From the NCBI GenBank assembly GCA_030681035.1, contig JAUXUI010000008.1, forward strand, positions 1-39,539: a DNA stretch of 39,539 nucleotides. The letters run 5' to 3'. The position numbers were made by a program, and so were the translations under genes. The notes under the pieces were generated by a model that saw only the letters and a program-made list of their open reading frames with translations, was not told the DNA's origin and did no database searches. Position 1 is the stretch's first letter; every line of letters begins with the position of its first letter. Below are positions 1 to 7,750 of the stretch, piece by piece. Source of the DNA: Lysobacteraceae bacterium (GTDB lineage: Bacteria; Pseudomonadota; Gammaproteobacteria; Xanthomonadales; Xanthomonadaceae).

Positions 1-185
1 CCTGATTAGCGCTATATCTCAGCGGTAGAAGCCCCTCTCCCGCCGGGAGAGGGGTTGGGGGTGAGGGTTCGGTGCGAGTATCGGCTATCGTACGGGCTTG
101 AACCCTCATCCGGCGCTTCGCGCCACCTTCTCCCGGAGGGAGAAGGGGCCGAAGCCCGCCGGGCTGAGATATAGCGCTAATCAGG
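1..185. mobile_element. Short non-coding element with 23-bp perfect terminal inverted repeats
   Basis: Bases 1-23 and 163-185 are perfect reverse complements, so the segment is bounded by 23-bp terminal inverted repeats. The interior holds two smaller palindromes rich in CCCTCTCCC/GGGAGAGGG and CTTCTCCC/GGGAGAAGG. It has no convincing reading frame. The layout is that of a MITE-like element. It touches the window edge, so the left end may extend further. It lies just downstream of the stop codon of the minus-strand lipase gene and could also act as a terminator-like hairpin. Confidence 0.6.
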
Positions 186-204
186 CAAGCTGTTGGCGCG
201 GCGA

Positions 205-1581
205 TTATCTGGCGCCGTCCCGGCTGAGCAGGAAGTTCAGCAGGTTATCCTGGAAAAAACTATTGTTGCTCAATGCGTTATGTCTCTCACACAGAAACAG
301 CGACCAATTTGCAGGGAAGAAGCTGTATTTATGGCGCGGCACCAACGGATCCAGCGATTCGCGCGCCAACAGCGAAGCCTTGGTCACTGTACTGTCTCCC
401 GGCTCCAGCATCAGCCGGTCGTAGTCCACGCCTGGCCTGGGCCGCGCGATCTTGTCAGGCCATAACCGCGCCACCGATTCGCCATTGGCCTCCTCAACCA
501 CGATCCTTGCCGGGGTCAACACACAGTCGCCACCAAACGTCACCATTGTCCACGGCACGCGTTCCAACGGCACCGACAGCGACCAGACAAATCGGCGGGC
601 ACGCTCCAGGTAACGGCCAAAAAAACGCTCGCGCAGTTGCAGGTCGGCCTCAGCCGAGGCTGGGTCAGCAAAGCGCTTGCGAATGCGTTCACGCGCACCT
701 TGATCGAATATCGCCCATTCAAAGCGCCGCCACAGATCGATATCGAATACATCGCGATCAAGTACCAGGCCGGTGTCGGCGATGATCCAGTCATTGATTG
801 GATGCGGAAACAACTGGAACAAGCTGGGGAAGGTTGCTAGATCTTCTGTCTTGACCTTGCCCAGTGCCAATCGCCGACCAACGATGAACGAATGCAGCGA
901 CTCGACTGAACCGAGATTCGGCGTACCCAGCAGCACCACCCGGCGCACCCGGCCCTCGCCGCGATAATTGAGTGGGAAGTCATTGCCTTCGAGCACGTCC
1001 TGGCTACCGTAGCGCAGGTAGTAACGTGCAATCAGGCCACCCATGCTGTGCGCGACGATATCGACCTTGAGATCGGGTTGCCCAAAGTCGATGCGAATCT
1101 GTTCGATCAGTTGATCAAGGCTGCGTGCCGACTCGACATTGTCCAGCCGCCAGTCGTACGACAACACATACAGATAGCGTTTGCCCGGTTCCGGTTTGTG
1201 CCCGGGCTGGGTCAACTGATAACCGGCGGCGTCCTGCAAGGTCTGGATGATGGATGCGTAAAACGCCCGCCCGGCAATCTGATCGGTGATACCCGACGCC
1301 TTTTCACCGCACGTATCAACGGCCAGGGTGGCAGGGTCGATAGCCAGCGCCAGATCGCCGTATGAGGAAAACAACAGCTTGCTCAGACCGCCCGGCCACA
1401 ACTCCTTGCCATTGGCATCAACGATGCGCGATCCCATCAACCCCGGGATCAGGATCACCGGCGGCTGATCGGTTACGGTACGGTTGCTGGCATACAAACG
1501 ATGCAGGTCGGGCTGCTCGATGTGCGCGCAGCCAGCCAACAACCACAGCAACGCCAGAATGAGTCCAATTCGTCGCATCAT
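205..1581 (-). CDS. LCAT/PGAP1-like alpha/beta-hydrolase lipoprotein
   Basis: The predicted 458-residue protein begins with a lipoprotein signal peptide: a hydrophobic run followed by the lipobox LAGC, with Cys18 as the lipidation site. PGLMGS at about 46-51 and the nucleophile elbow AHSMGG with Ser179 are the marks of the lecithin:cholesterol acyltransferase-like branch of alpha/beta hydrolases. The family includes phospholipases and acyltransferases that act on lipids. The exact substrate here cannot be read from sequence. The signal suggests anchoring in the outer or inner membrane facing the periplasm. The gene is divergent from the GlpD-like gene with 59 bases between the start codons. 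A second ATG follows the first immediately, so the start could be one codon later. No strong Shine-Dalgarno is visible. Confidence 0.8.
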   Translation of the reverse strand: MMRRIGLILALLWLLAGCAHIEQPDLHRLYASNRTVTDQPPVILIPGLMGSRIVDANGKELWPGGLSKLLFSSYGDLALAIDPATLAVDTCGEKASGITDQIAGRAFYASIIQTLQDAAGYQLTQPGHKPEPGKRYLYVLSYDWRLDNVESARSLDQLIEQIRIDFGQPDLKVDIVAHSMGGLIARYYLRYGSQDVLEGNDFPLNYRGEGRVRRVVLLGTPNLGSVESLHSFIVGRRLALGKVKTEDLATFPSLFQLFPHPINDWIIADTGLVLDRDVFDIDLWRRFEWAIFDQGARERIRKRFADPASAEADLQLRERFFGRYLERARRFVWSLSVPLERVPWTMVTFGGDCVLTPARIVVEEANGESVARLWPDKIARPRPGVDYDRLMLEPGDSTVTKASLLARESLDPLVPRHKYSFFPANWSLFLCERHNALSNNSFFQDNLLNFLLSRDGAR

Positions 1582-1640
1582 GTGTCCAGTCTACGCAATC
1601 GTCGGGCCGTTGCGGCGCCCGCACCCGCAAGGAAGGTGGC

Positions 1641-2801
1641 ATGCAATACGATCTGCTGATCATCGGTGGTGGCATCCAGGGCGCCGGCATTGCACAGGCT
1701 GGCGCGGCAGCCGGCTTTTCCGTGCTGGTGCTGGAAAAGACCGCGCTGGCGAGCGGCACTTCCAGCCGTTCCAGCAAGCTGATCCACGGTGGCCTGCGCT
1801 ATCTGGAAAGCGCGCAGTTGCGGCTGGTGCGCGAGAGCCTGCACGAGCGCGAGCGCCTGCTGCGGCAGGCACCGGATCTGGTTCACTTGGTACCGTTCCA
1901 TGTACCGATCTATCGCGACAGCCAGCGCCGGCCATGGCAGATTCGCGCCGGCTTGAGTCTATACGCAGTGCTCGGCGGGCTGGGGCCGAACACCCGATTC
2001 CAGGCGCTGCCGCGCTCTGCATGGGATGGCCTTGATGGGCTGCGACGCGACGGCCTGCAGGCGGTGTTTCGTTATTTCGATGCGCAAACCGACGACGCCG
2101 CACTCACCCGCGCGGTGATGCATTCGGCGCAAAGCCTCGGTGCGCAACTACAGATGCCGGCGCGCTTTGTCGCAGCGCAAATCGGCGATCACGGCTGCGC
2201 GGTGCAATACCAGCACGCCGGTCAGCTACACGAGTGCCGCGCACGCATCGTGGTCAATGCCGCCGGTGCTTGGGCCGGCGAGGTGCTGGCTGGGTTCACC
2301 CCGGCACTGCCAGCGCCGCGAATCGAGTTGGTACGCGGCAGTCACCTCGTGTTGCCGGGCCAACTCGGACAGGGCATTTATTATCTTGAAGCACCCAGCG
2401 ATCAACGCGCGGTGTTTGCCATGCCCTACCAGCAACACACCCTGGTTGGCACCACCGAGGCAATCCATACCGGCAGCGCCGATGCCGTTTCAGCCACCAC
2501 CGATGAGCAAACCTACTTGCGCGACGTGGTCGGGCATTACTTCGAACGCTGGCGCGATGTCGAACCGCTGCGCACATTCGCCGGCCTGCGCGTATTGCCA
2601 GCGGCATCGGGCCGTGCATTCACCCGTTCGCGCGAAACGCTGCTGTTGTGCGACCGCCAGCAACAACCGCGGGTGCTGAGCGTGCTCGGCGGCAAGCTCA
2701 CCACCTATCGCGCCAGCGCCGAAACCGTGCTGGCGGCATTGCGGCCGTGGCTACCGGCACGGCGTGCCGTGGCCGATACCCGCGAACTTACGTTAGGGTA
2801 G
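1641..2801 (+). CDS. FAD-dependent glycerol-3-phosphate dehydrogenase-like protein lacking the C-terminal domain
   Basis: The 386-residue protein has an N-terminal dinucleotide-binding motif GGGIQGAG (residues 9-16) and the GlpD signature SSRSSKLIHGGLRYLE, followed by the typical FAD-dependent oxidoreductase fold. GlpD oxidises sn-glycerol-3-phosphate to dihydroxyacetone phosphate at the membrane and feeds electrons to quinone. The sequence ends shortly after LSVLGGKLTTYR, where GlpD proteins of about 500 residues continue into a helical C-terminal domain. That domain is missing, and there is no sign of a frameshift. A good ribosome-binding site (GGAAGG) precedes the ATG by about 5 bases. It may be a natural short subclass with another 2-hydroxyacid or glycerol-phosphate substrate. 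No glpF or glpK lies nearby. Confidence 0.75.
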   Translation: MQYDLLIIGGGIQGAGIAQAGAAAGFSVLVLEKTALASGTSSRSSKLIHGGLRYLESAQLRLVRESLHERERLLRQAPDLVHLVPFHVPIYRDSQRRPWQIRAGLSLYAVLGGLGPNTRFQALPRSAWDGLDGLRRDGLQAVFRYFDAQTDDAALTRAVMHSAQSLGAQLQMPARFVAAQIGDHGCAVQYQHAGQLHECRARIVVNAAGAWAGEVLAGFTPALPAPRIELVRGSHLVLPGQLGQGIYYLEAPSDQRAVFAMPYQQHTLVGTTEAIHTGSADAVSATTDEQTYLRDVVGHYFERWRDVEPLRTFAGLRVLPAASGRAFTRSRETLLLCDRQQQPRVLSVLGGKLTTYRASAETVLAALRPWLPARRAVADTRELTLG

Positions 2802-2899
2802 TGCTGCAATCGGTTTGAGGCTTGTCTTGTCAGGCGACAATCGCACGATTTTCTTGCCGATAGCGCCGTGCCATGCAGCGACCGACCAGCGTGAGCGCT

Positions 2900-3047
2900 G
2901 GCTGAAAAATTACGGTCGCCCACAGGGCGGGCTCCTACAGGCGCACATCGTGGCTTTTTTGCCGGCTGAAAAATTACGGTCGCCCACAGGGTGGGCTCCT
3001 ACAAACAAACGTCAACCCACCCCTGTAGGAGCCCACCCTGTGGGCGA
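2900..3047. repeat. REP-like repeats: one direct copy plus a 24-bp-arm hairpin
   Basis: A 40-bp unit beginning GGCTGAAAAATTACGGTCGC occurs at 2900-2940 and again at 2964-3003. Its second half (2980-3003) is perfectly complementary to 3024-3047, giving a 24-bp stem with a 20-base loop. The same stem and loop sizes recur at 33451-33518. The element fills most of the gap between the GlpD-like gene and the 3' end of the Mrp gene (2802-3200). I see no gene in the rest of that gap. It may act as a bidirectional terminator between these convergent genes. Confidence 0.75.
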
Positions 3048-3200
3048 CCAGATGGCGCGTCGGGACGCTGCCCCGCCAACATCGACGCGATCAACGGCGT
3101 GGTTCTGAAAGTACTGCCAGATACGACGCACTACCCTGACAGGGCTGGAGCGGCCGCTCCTCAATGACGACGTGTTTCGAACATCCCCAGGCAGCCACCG

Positions 3201-4286
3201 TCAGGTATTCTGAATCACGATATTCGGGAACGCGATGCTCTTGTTCCTTGCCTGCAAACTCAGGCGTGCGGCGGCGTTGCGGGCGATCTGTCGATAACGC
3301 AGCGCCAGATCGGAATCGGGCTGCGCCGCAACCGTCGGCGCACCGCCATCGGCCTGTTCGCGGATACGGATGTCGAGCGGCAACGCACCGAGCACCGGCA
3401 CTCCGTACTCTTTGGCCATCTTGTTGGCACCACCAGCACCAAACACATGCTCGGCATGGCCGCACTGGCTGCACACATGCACCGCCATGTTTTCGACGAT
3501 GCCCAGTACCGGCACCTCCACCTTCTCGAACATCTTCAACGCTTTCTTGGCATCGAGCAGGGCAATGTCCTGCGGCGTGGTCACGATGATCGCCGCCGAC
3601 ACCGGCACCCGCTGCGCCAGCGTCAGCTGGATATCACCTGTGCCCGGTGGCAAATCGATGATCAGATAATCCAGGCCCTGCCATTGGGTTTCGCCAAGCA
3701 ATTGCTGCAAAGCCTGGGTCACCATCGGCCCGCGCCAGATCATCGGCGTATCCTCACCCACCAGCAGGCCGATCGACATCGCCTGCAGGCCATGACCGAT
3801 CTTGGGTGTGATCTTCTTGCCGTCCGGGCTGTCCGGGCGGCCGCTCAGGCCCAGCATCATCGGGATACTGGGGCCGTAGATATCGGCATCGAGCAGGCCC
3901 ACCTTGGCGCCTTCGGCCTGCAGCGCCAGTGCCAGATTGACCGCGGTGGTGGATTTGCCGACGCCACCCTTGCCCGAGGCAATCGCGATGATGTTCTTTA
4001 CCTCCGGCATCGGCGTCAGCTCCTTCTGCACCCGATGCGCCGCAACCCGCGAACTCACCTCTACCACGGCCTGGGCAATCCCGGCCACCGTCAACGCGGC
4101 CGCACGTGCCTGTTCGGACAAGTCGGCATGCCAACCCGCCGCCGGGTAGCCCAGCACGATCTCGATGGCGGCGCGGTCGCCATCCACGGCAACGGCGCGC
4201 ACCGCGTCACCCAACGCCTGCTCGGTATGCGGGTCGGGCAGTGCGGCGATGGTGGCGCGCAAACGATCACGAAGCTCGGTGGACAT
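3201..4286 (-). CDS. apbC: Iron-sulfur cluster carrier ATPase Mrp/ApbC
   Basis: The 361-residue protein has a short MIP18/DUF59-type N-terminal region (about 1-85), then a Mrp/NBP35 P-loop domain with the deviant Walker A motif SGKGGVGKST, LLDADIYGPS, and DLPPGTGD. The CSQC pair (CxxC) near residue 275 is the bridging Fe-S cluster site of this family. Mrp/ApbC proteins bind and pass Fe-S clusters to apoproteins in the cytosol in an ATP-dependent way. I chose the ATG at 4286 (MSTELR) because it fits family N-termini. An ATG at 4298 and a longer upstream frame also exist. The last 15 or so residues, after the usual family end, look like a poorly conserved tail. A TACAAT box on the minus strand (4316-4321) is a weak promoter candidate. 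Confidence 0.92.
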   Translation of the reverse strand: MSTELRDRLRATIAALPDPHTEQALGDAVRAVAVDGDRAAIEIVLGYPAAGWHADLSEQARAAALTVAGIAQAVVEVSSRVAAHRVQKELTPMPEVKNIIAIASGKGGVGKSTTAVNLALALQAEGAKVGLLDADIYGPSIPMMLGLSGRPDSPDGKKITPKIGHGLQAMSIGLLVGEDTPMIWRGPMVTQALQQLLGETQWQGLDYLIIDLPPGTGDIQLTLAQRVPVSAAIIVTTPQDIALLDAKKALKMFEKVEVPVLGIVENMAVHVCSQCGHAEHVFGAGGANKMAKEYGVPVLGALPLDIRIREQADGGAPTVAAQPDSDLALRYRQIARNAAARLSLQARNKSIAFPNIVIQNT

Positions 4287-4794
4287 GGCGTTCCGCATTA
4301 TCTGGACAAACGCGGATTGTAACGGATCATCTGTCACCTCACTGCGCGGTACTGCACGATGCCGCAGCCGATTCAATGTGGCGCTTTATGAACCGGCCAT
4401 CGGTGGTGGCGATGCCATGCTGCTATAGTGGGTGCTCGGCCGTTTGGTCCGACACCGCGTGTCACCGCCGGACAGCAAGGCGCAGCCTCGTCCAACACCT
4501 GCACGGCAGTAACCGACACGACACTGATTCGCCACGGGATACTTCCCCACCCCGGGGATCGCGCATGCAGCCATGCGCGCCACATTCCGATCGCTACAGC
4601 AATTCCATTGCGTCTCGGCAACGCCCGAACACACGGCAAGCACAGTGCTTCGCCAACCCATGCATGCGCGTTGCGGCAAGCAACAGCAAGGTGCCGCTGC
4701 GCCCCATCCGACACCACGCTGCGGACGACGGGTGTTGTCCCCAGCCCAACATCGCTGCGCGTCGCGAGGCGTCAGCGCAGCACAAGGAGTTCTC
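4287..4794. other. Long intergenic region between divergent mrp and the carboxyethylornithine-synthase-like gene
   Basis: No convincing gene is visible in these 508 bases. A plus-strand extended -10 box, TGCTATAGT, lies at 4421-4429. If used, it would give the downstream gene a leader of about 360 bases. The leader has GC-rich palindromic stretches such as CCACCCCGGGG but matches no riboswitch class that I recognise. In-frame upstream ATG codons of the downstream gene (from 4573) are rejected because a strong AAGGAG sits only at 4784-4789. Confidence 0.35.
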
Positions 4795-5940
4795 ATGTCC
4801 ACAACATTTGGCGTCATTGGCAGTTCACGCAAGATTGACGAGCGGCGTATGCCGATCCATCCCGATCATCTGTCGCGCATTCCCGAATCACTGCGCCGCC
4901 AACTGGTATTTGAAACGGGTTACGGCAAACCGTTCGGCATATCCGACGCGCACCTCGCCAGCCAGAGCGGTGGTATCAGCAGCCGGCACGAAATATTGGC
5001 CGACATCGGCAACGCCATCATCGCCAAGCCGATGCAGGCCGACCTTGAGGAAATGCGCGAAGGCGGCGTGCTTTGGGGCTACACCCATTGCGCCCAGCAA
5101 CGCGCAATCACCCAGGCGGCACTCGATCACAAACTGACCCTGGTGGCCTTTGAGGACATGTATATCTGGTCACCCAGCGGCCAGATGGGACGCCACACGT
5201 TTTACAAGAACAACGAAATGGCCGGCTACTGCGCGGTGTTGCATGCCCTGCAACTCAAAGGCATCGACGGGCATTACGGCAACCAGCGCAAGATCATCAT
5301 CTTCAGCTTTGGCGCGGTCAGTCGCGGCGCCATCTATGCACTCAAGGCACACGGTTTTCGCGATATCACCATCTGCATCCAGCGCCCCGATCATGAGGTG
5401 CGCGAAGAAGTGCTGGATTGCCATTACGTGCGCCTGCGCGATGGCAAGCCGGGTGAGGCGCGGATCATGGTGGTTGAGCATGACGGCAGTGAAAGCCCAC
5501 TTGCCGAGTTGATCGGCCAATCCGACATCATCGTCAACGGCACTTTCCAAGACCCGGAGCATCCGATCATGTTCGTCAACGAAGACGAAAAATCATGCCT
5601 GCGGCACGGCAGCCTGATCATCGATGTCAGTTGTGACGAAGGCATGGGCTTTTACTTCGCCAAACCAACCAGTTTCGCCAAACCGATGTTCAAAAGCGGC
5701 AGTGTTGATTACTACGCGGTGGACCACACCCCAAGCTATCTGTGGGAAAGCGCGACCCGCTCGATATCCGCCGCCATGATCGTCTATCTGCCCACCGTGC
5801 TGGCAGGCCAGGCACGTTGGGCGAACGATGAAACCATCCGGCGCGCGGTGAATATCCGTGATGGCGTGATCGTCAAGCCTGCCATCCTGGCATTTCAGCA
5901 TCGTCAGGCAGATTACCCACACCTGGGCATCGCCGCATAA
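4795..5940 (+). CDS. N5-(carboxyethyl)ornithine synthase / alanine dehydrogenase-like protein
   Basis: The 381-residue protein belongs to the alanine dehydrogenase / PNT family. It opens with GVIGSSRKIDERRMPIHP, which resembles the substrate-binding N-terminus (ERR.P.HP), and continues with FETGYGKPFGISD. A Rossmann-type NAD(P)-binding region lies in the middle (KIIIFSFGAVSRGAIYALKA). N5-(carboxyethyl)ornithine synthase reductively condenses pyruvate with ornithine or lysine. Alanine and saccharopine dehydrogenase-like relatives use related imine chemistry, so the substrate is uncertain. The start at 4795 follows AAGGAG (4784-4789) with ideal spacing. The gene appears monocistronic. The next gene runs convergently, beyond a repeat-filled gap. 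Confidence 0.7.
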   Translation: MSTTFGVIGSSRKIDERRMPIHPDHLSRIPESLRRQLVFETGYGKPFGISDAHLASQSGGISSRHEILADIGNAIIAKPMQADLEEMREGGVLWGYTHCAQQRAITQAALDHKLTLVAFEDMYIWSPSGQMGRHTFYKNNEMAGYCAVLHALQLKGIDGHYGNQRKIIIFSFGAVSRGAIYALKAHGFRDITICIQRPDHEVREEVLDCHYVRLRDGKPGEARIMVVEHDGSESPLAELIGQSDIIVNGTFQDPEHPIMFVNEDEKSCLRHGSLIIDVSCDEGMGFYFAKPTSFAKPMFKSGSVDYYAVDHTPSYLWESATRSISAAMIVYLPTVLAGQARWANDETIRRAVNIRDGVIVKPAILAFQHRQADYPHLGIAA

Positions 5941-6020
5941 CCAAGCTGCGCAGCCGCTCGCGAGTGTTCGCATTCTCGATCTTGCCGCCAATCGCCCACA
6001 CAGGGCTCCTGCAACAAGCA

Positions 6021-6104
6021 GGATGGGTAGAGCGCAGCGACCGAGTGCAACGAAGGCGTAGTTCGCGCAGCGAACGCTGTCGCGAAGCGACCGAAACCCA
6101 TCAA
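6021..6104. repeat. Core copy of the GGGTAGAGCGCAGCGA repeat family
   Basis: This stretch matches the internal core of the two longer mobile elements at 13421-13703 and 25687-25973. It starts GGATGGGTAGAGCGCAGCGA and ends CCGAAACCCATCAA. A short inverted GATGGGTTT follows at 6116-6124. It lacks the outer CAATCCACCC ends. It lies in the gap 5941-6291, which holds no gene. Confidence 0.7.
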
Positions 6105-6185
6105 TGCTGGATGTTGATGGGTTTTTGCAGGAGTTCACCCTGTGAGCCAACGTGCGTCTTGCGTGGTGCCTCACAAGTAGGCTTT

Positions 6186-6286
6186 CGTCATTCCCGCGAC
6201 GAGGCGCGCAGCGCGAGTAAAGCTGAAATCCAGAGAAATCAATGGCCTGGACCCCGGCTTTCGCCGGGGTGACGACTTGTTCAGAG
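6186..6286. repeat. Palindromic CGTCATTCCCGC/GGGGTGACG repeat at the 3' end of the aldehyde dehydrogenase gene
   Basis: The stretch contains CGTCATTCCCGCG at the left and CCCCGGCTTTCGCCGGGGTG at the right, then ACTTGTTCAGAG. The last segment matches the end of the repeat at 9645-9742 and stops only a few bases before the aldehyde dehydrogenase stop codon. The left half is altered by an extra GCGCGCAGCGCG insertion. Its position right after a stop codon and its strong GC hairpin suggest a terminator-like role. Confidence 0.65.
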
Positions 6287-6291
6287 TTTTC

Positions 6292-7701
6292 CTAGCGTGG
6301 CTTTTCTGCCTTCACCGTGCCGTTCCACACCATCATCTTTTCGATCTGCATGTCGGCAATGGTGTACGGCATGCCACCGATGCCAAGGCCGGAGCGTTTG
6401 AGGCCGGCAAACGGCATTCCATCGACACGAAACGCAGTGTGGTCGTTGACCATCACCGCGCTGGCGTCGATATTGGCAAACACGGTTTCGGCGATCTCCA
6501 GACTATCGGTGAACACCGCCGCCTGAAACGCGAACTCCAGGCTGTTGGCGGAGGCGATTGCCTGCGCGATGTCGGTGTAAGGGTAGACACACACCACCGG
6601 GCCGAAAATCTCCTGCGTGCTTACCCGCGCTGTGGGGTCAGGATCGTAAAGCACGGTCGGCGCATAGCATTGCTGCGGCAGCGGCTCACCGCCGCACAGC
6701 AACTGCGCACCCTTGTCCACCGCCTCGTACACCCATTCGTGTACGCGCTCGACTTCCTGCGCACGGATCAGCGGCCCCACTTGCGTTTCTTTGCTGGTCG
6801 GATCGCCAACCTTCAGCGCCTTGGCGCGAGTGGCGAGTTGCTCGGCAAAGCGGCGGGCGATGCGCTGATCGGCATACACCCGTTGCACCGACACACAAAC
6901 CTGGCCAGCGTGATAGAAGCCGCCCTTGCTGACTGCGGCCAGCGCCGCCTCCAGGTTGCCATCGGCGGCCACGAACAACGGTGCAACGCCGCCATGCTCC
7001 AGTGCGCAGCGGGTTCCCGGCGCCAGTTTTGATCGCAACATCCAGCCAACCTTCTCGCTGCCGATAAAGGTGAGAAACGCGGTGCGCGGATCAGTAACCA
7101 TGCGCTCGGTCAGGCTGTTTTCGGCCGGCAACACGAATTGGCACCACGCTTTCGGCAACCCGGCCTGATGCAGCATCTGCACCAGCGCCAACGCCGACAA
7201 CGGCGTGGTTTTTGCCGGTTTGACCAGCACCGGGCAGCCGGCGGCCACGGCGGTGGCCACCTGATGCACGATCAGGTTGAGCGGGTGATTGAACGCGCTG
7301 ACCGCAACCACCACGCCAATCGGCTGGCGCTGGGTAAACGCACGTCGCCCGGCCGATGCTGCGGTGGTGCCCATTGCAATCACGCTGCCGTGATCGTGGC
7401 GGATCACTTCAATGCAAATCTTCACGCCATCGATGGCGCGCTCGGTTTCCACCAGCGAGTCGGCCAGCGGCTTGCCGCCTTCACGCGCAGCCTGCAAGGC
7501 TATCTCGGACTTGCGTTCGCGCATCAACAGCGCCAACCGCTCGAGAATCGCCACCCGATCATGCAGCGGCAGCCAGGCGGATTTGTCGGCATGCAGTGCA
7601 GCGGCCGTTGCCAGCGCCTGCTCCACAGCATTGGCATCAGCAATCGGCACGCTACCCAGCGTGCCACCGTCATATATGGCGTTAATGGTCAGGTTTTTCA
7701 T
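6292..7701 (-). CDS. NAD(P)-dependent aldehyde dehydrogenase
   Basis: The 469-residue protein has the aldehyde dehydrogenase superfamily layout: oxyanion Asn138 (SAFNHP), general-base Glu235 in ALEHGG (usually ELGG), nucleophile Cys269 in GQVC, and IFGPVVCVYPY near the C-terminus. It should oxidise an aldehyde to an acid, but the substrate cannot be assigned. The start at 7701 is supported by GAGGAGG just upstream. Frames that run further upstream overlap the neighbouring gene and are rejected. It lies 49 bases downstream of the acetolactate-synthase-like gene on the same strand, so the two are probably cotranscribed. One idea is that the ThDP enzyme produces or uses an aldehyde that this enzyme handles. 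That is inference. Confidence 0.88.
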   Translation of the reverse strand: MKNLTINAIYDGGTLGSVPIADANAVEQALATAAALHADKSAWLPLHDRVAILERLALLMRERKSEIALQAAREGGKPLADSLVETERAIDGVKICIEVIRHDHGSVIAMGTTAASAGRRAFTQRQPIGVVVAVSAFNHPLNLIVHQVATAVAAGCPVLVKPAKTTPLSALALVQMLHQAGLPKAWCQFVLPAENSLTERMVTDPRTAFLTFIGSEKVGWMLRSKLAPGTRCALEHGGVAPLFVAADGNLEAALAAVSKGGFYHAGQVCVSVQRVYADQRIARRFAEQLATRAKALKVGDPTSKETQVGPLIRAQEVERVHEWVYEAVDKGAQLLCGGEPLPQQCYAPTVLYDPDPTARVSTQEIFGPVVCVYPYTDIAQAIASANSLEFAFQAAVFTDSLEIAETVFANIDASAVMVNDHTAFRVDGMPFAGLKRSGLGIGGMPYTIADMQIEKMMVWNGTVKAEKPR

Positions 7702-7750
7702 GGAATCCTCCTCGGAAGCAATGGCAGGCGGCATGCATGCGCTGCCCGCA

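Noticed and set aside
3447-4322. 291-residue plus-strand frame antisense to mrp
   Set aside because: His/Arg/Gln-rich shadow of the mrp gene, with no recognisable domain.
4573-4794. N-terminal extension of the carboxyethylornithine-synthase-like gene
   Set aside because: The extension is Arg/Cys/His-rich noise, and a strong AAGGAG precedes the ATG at 4795.
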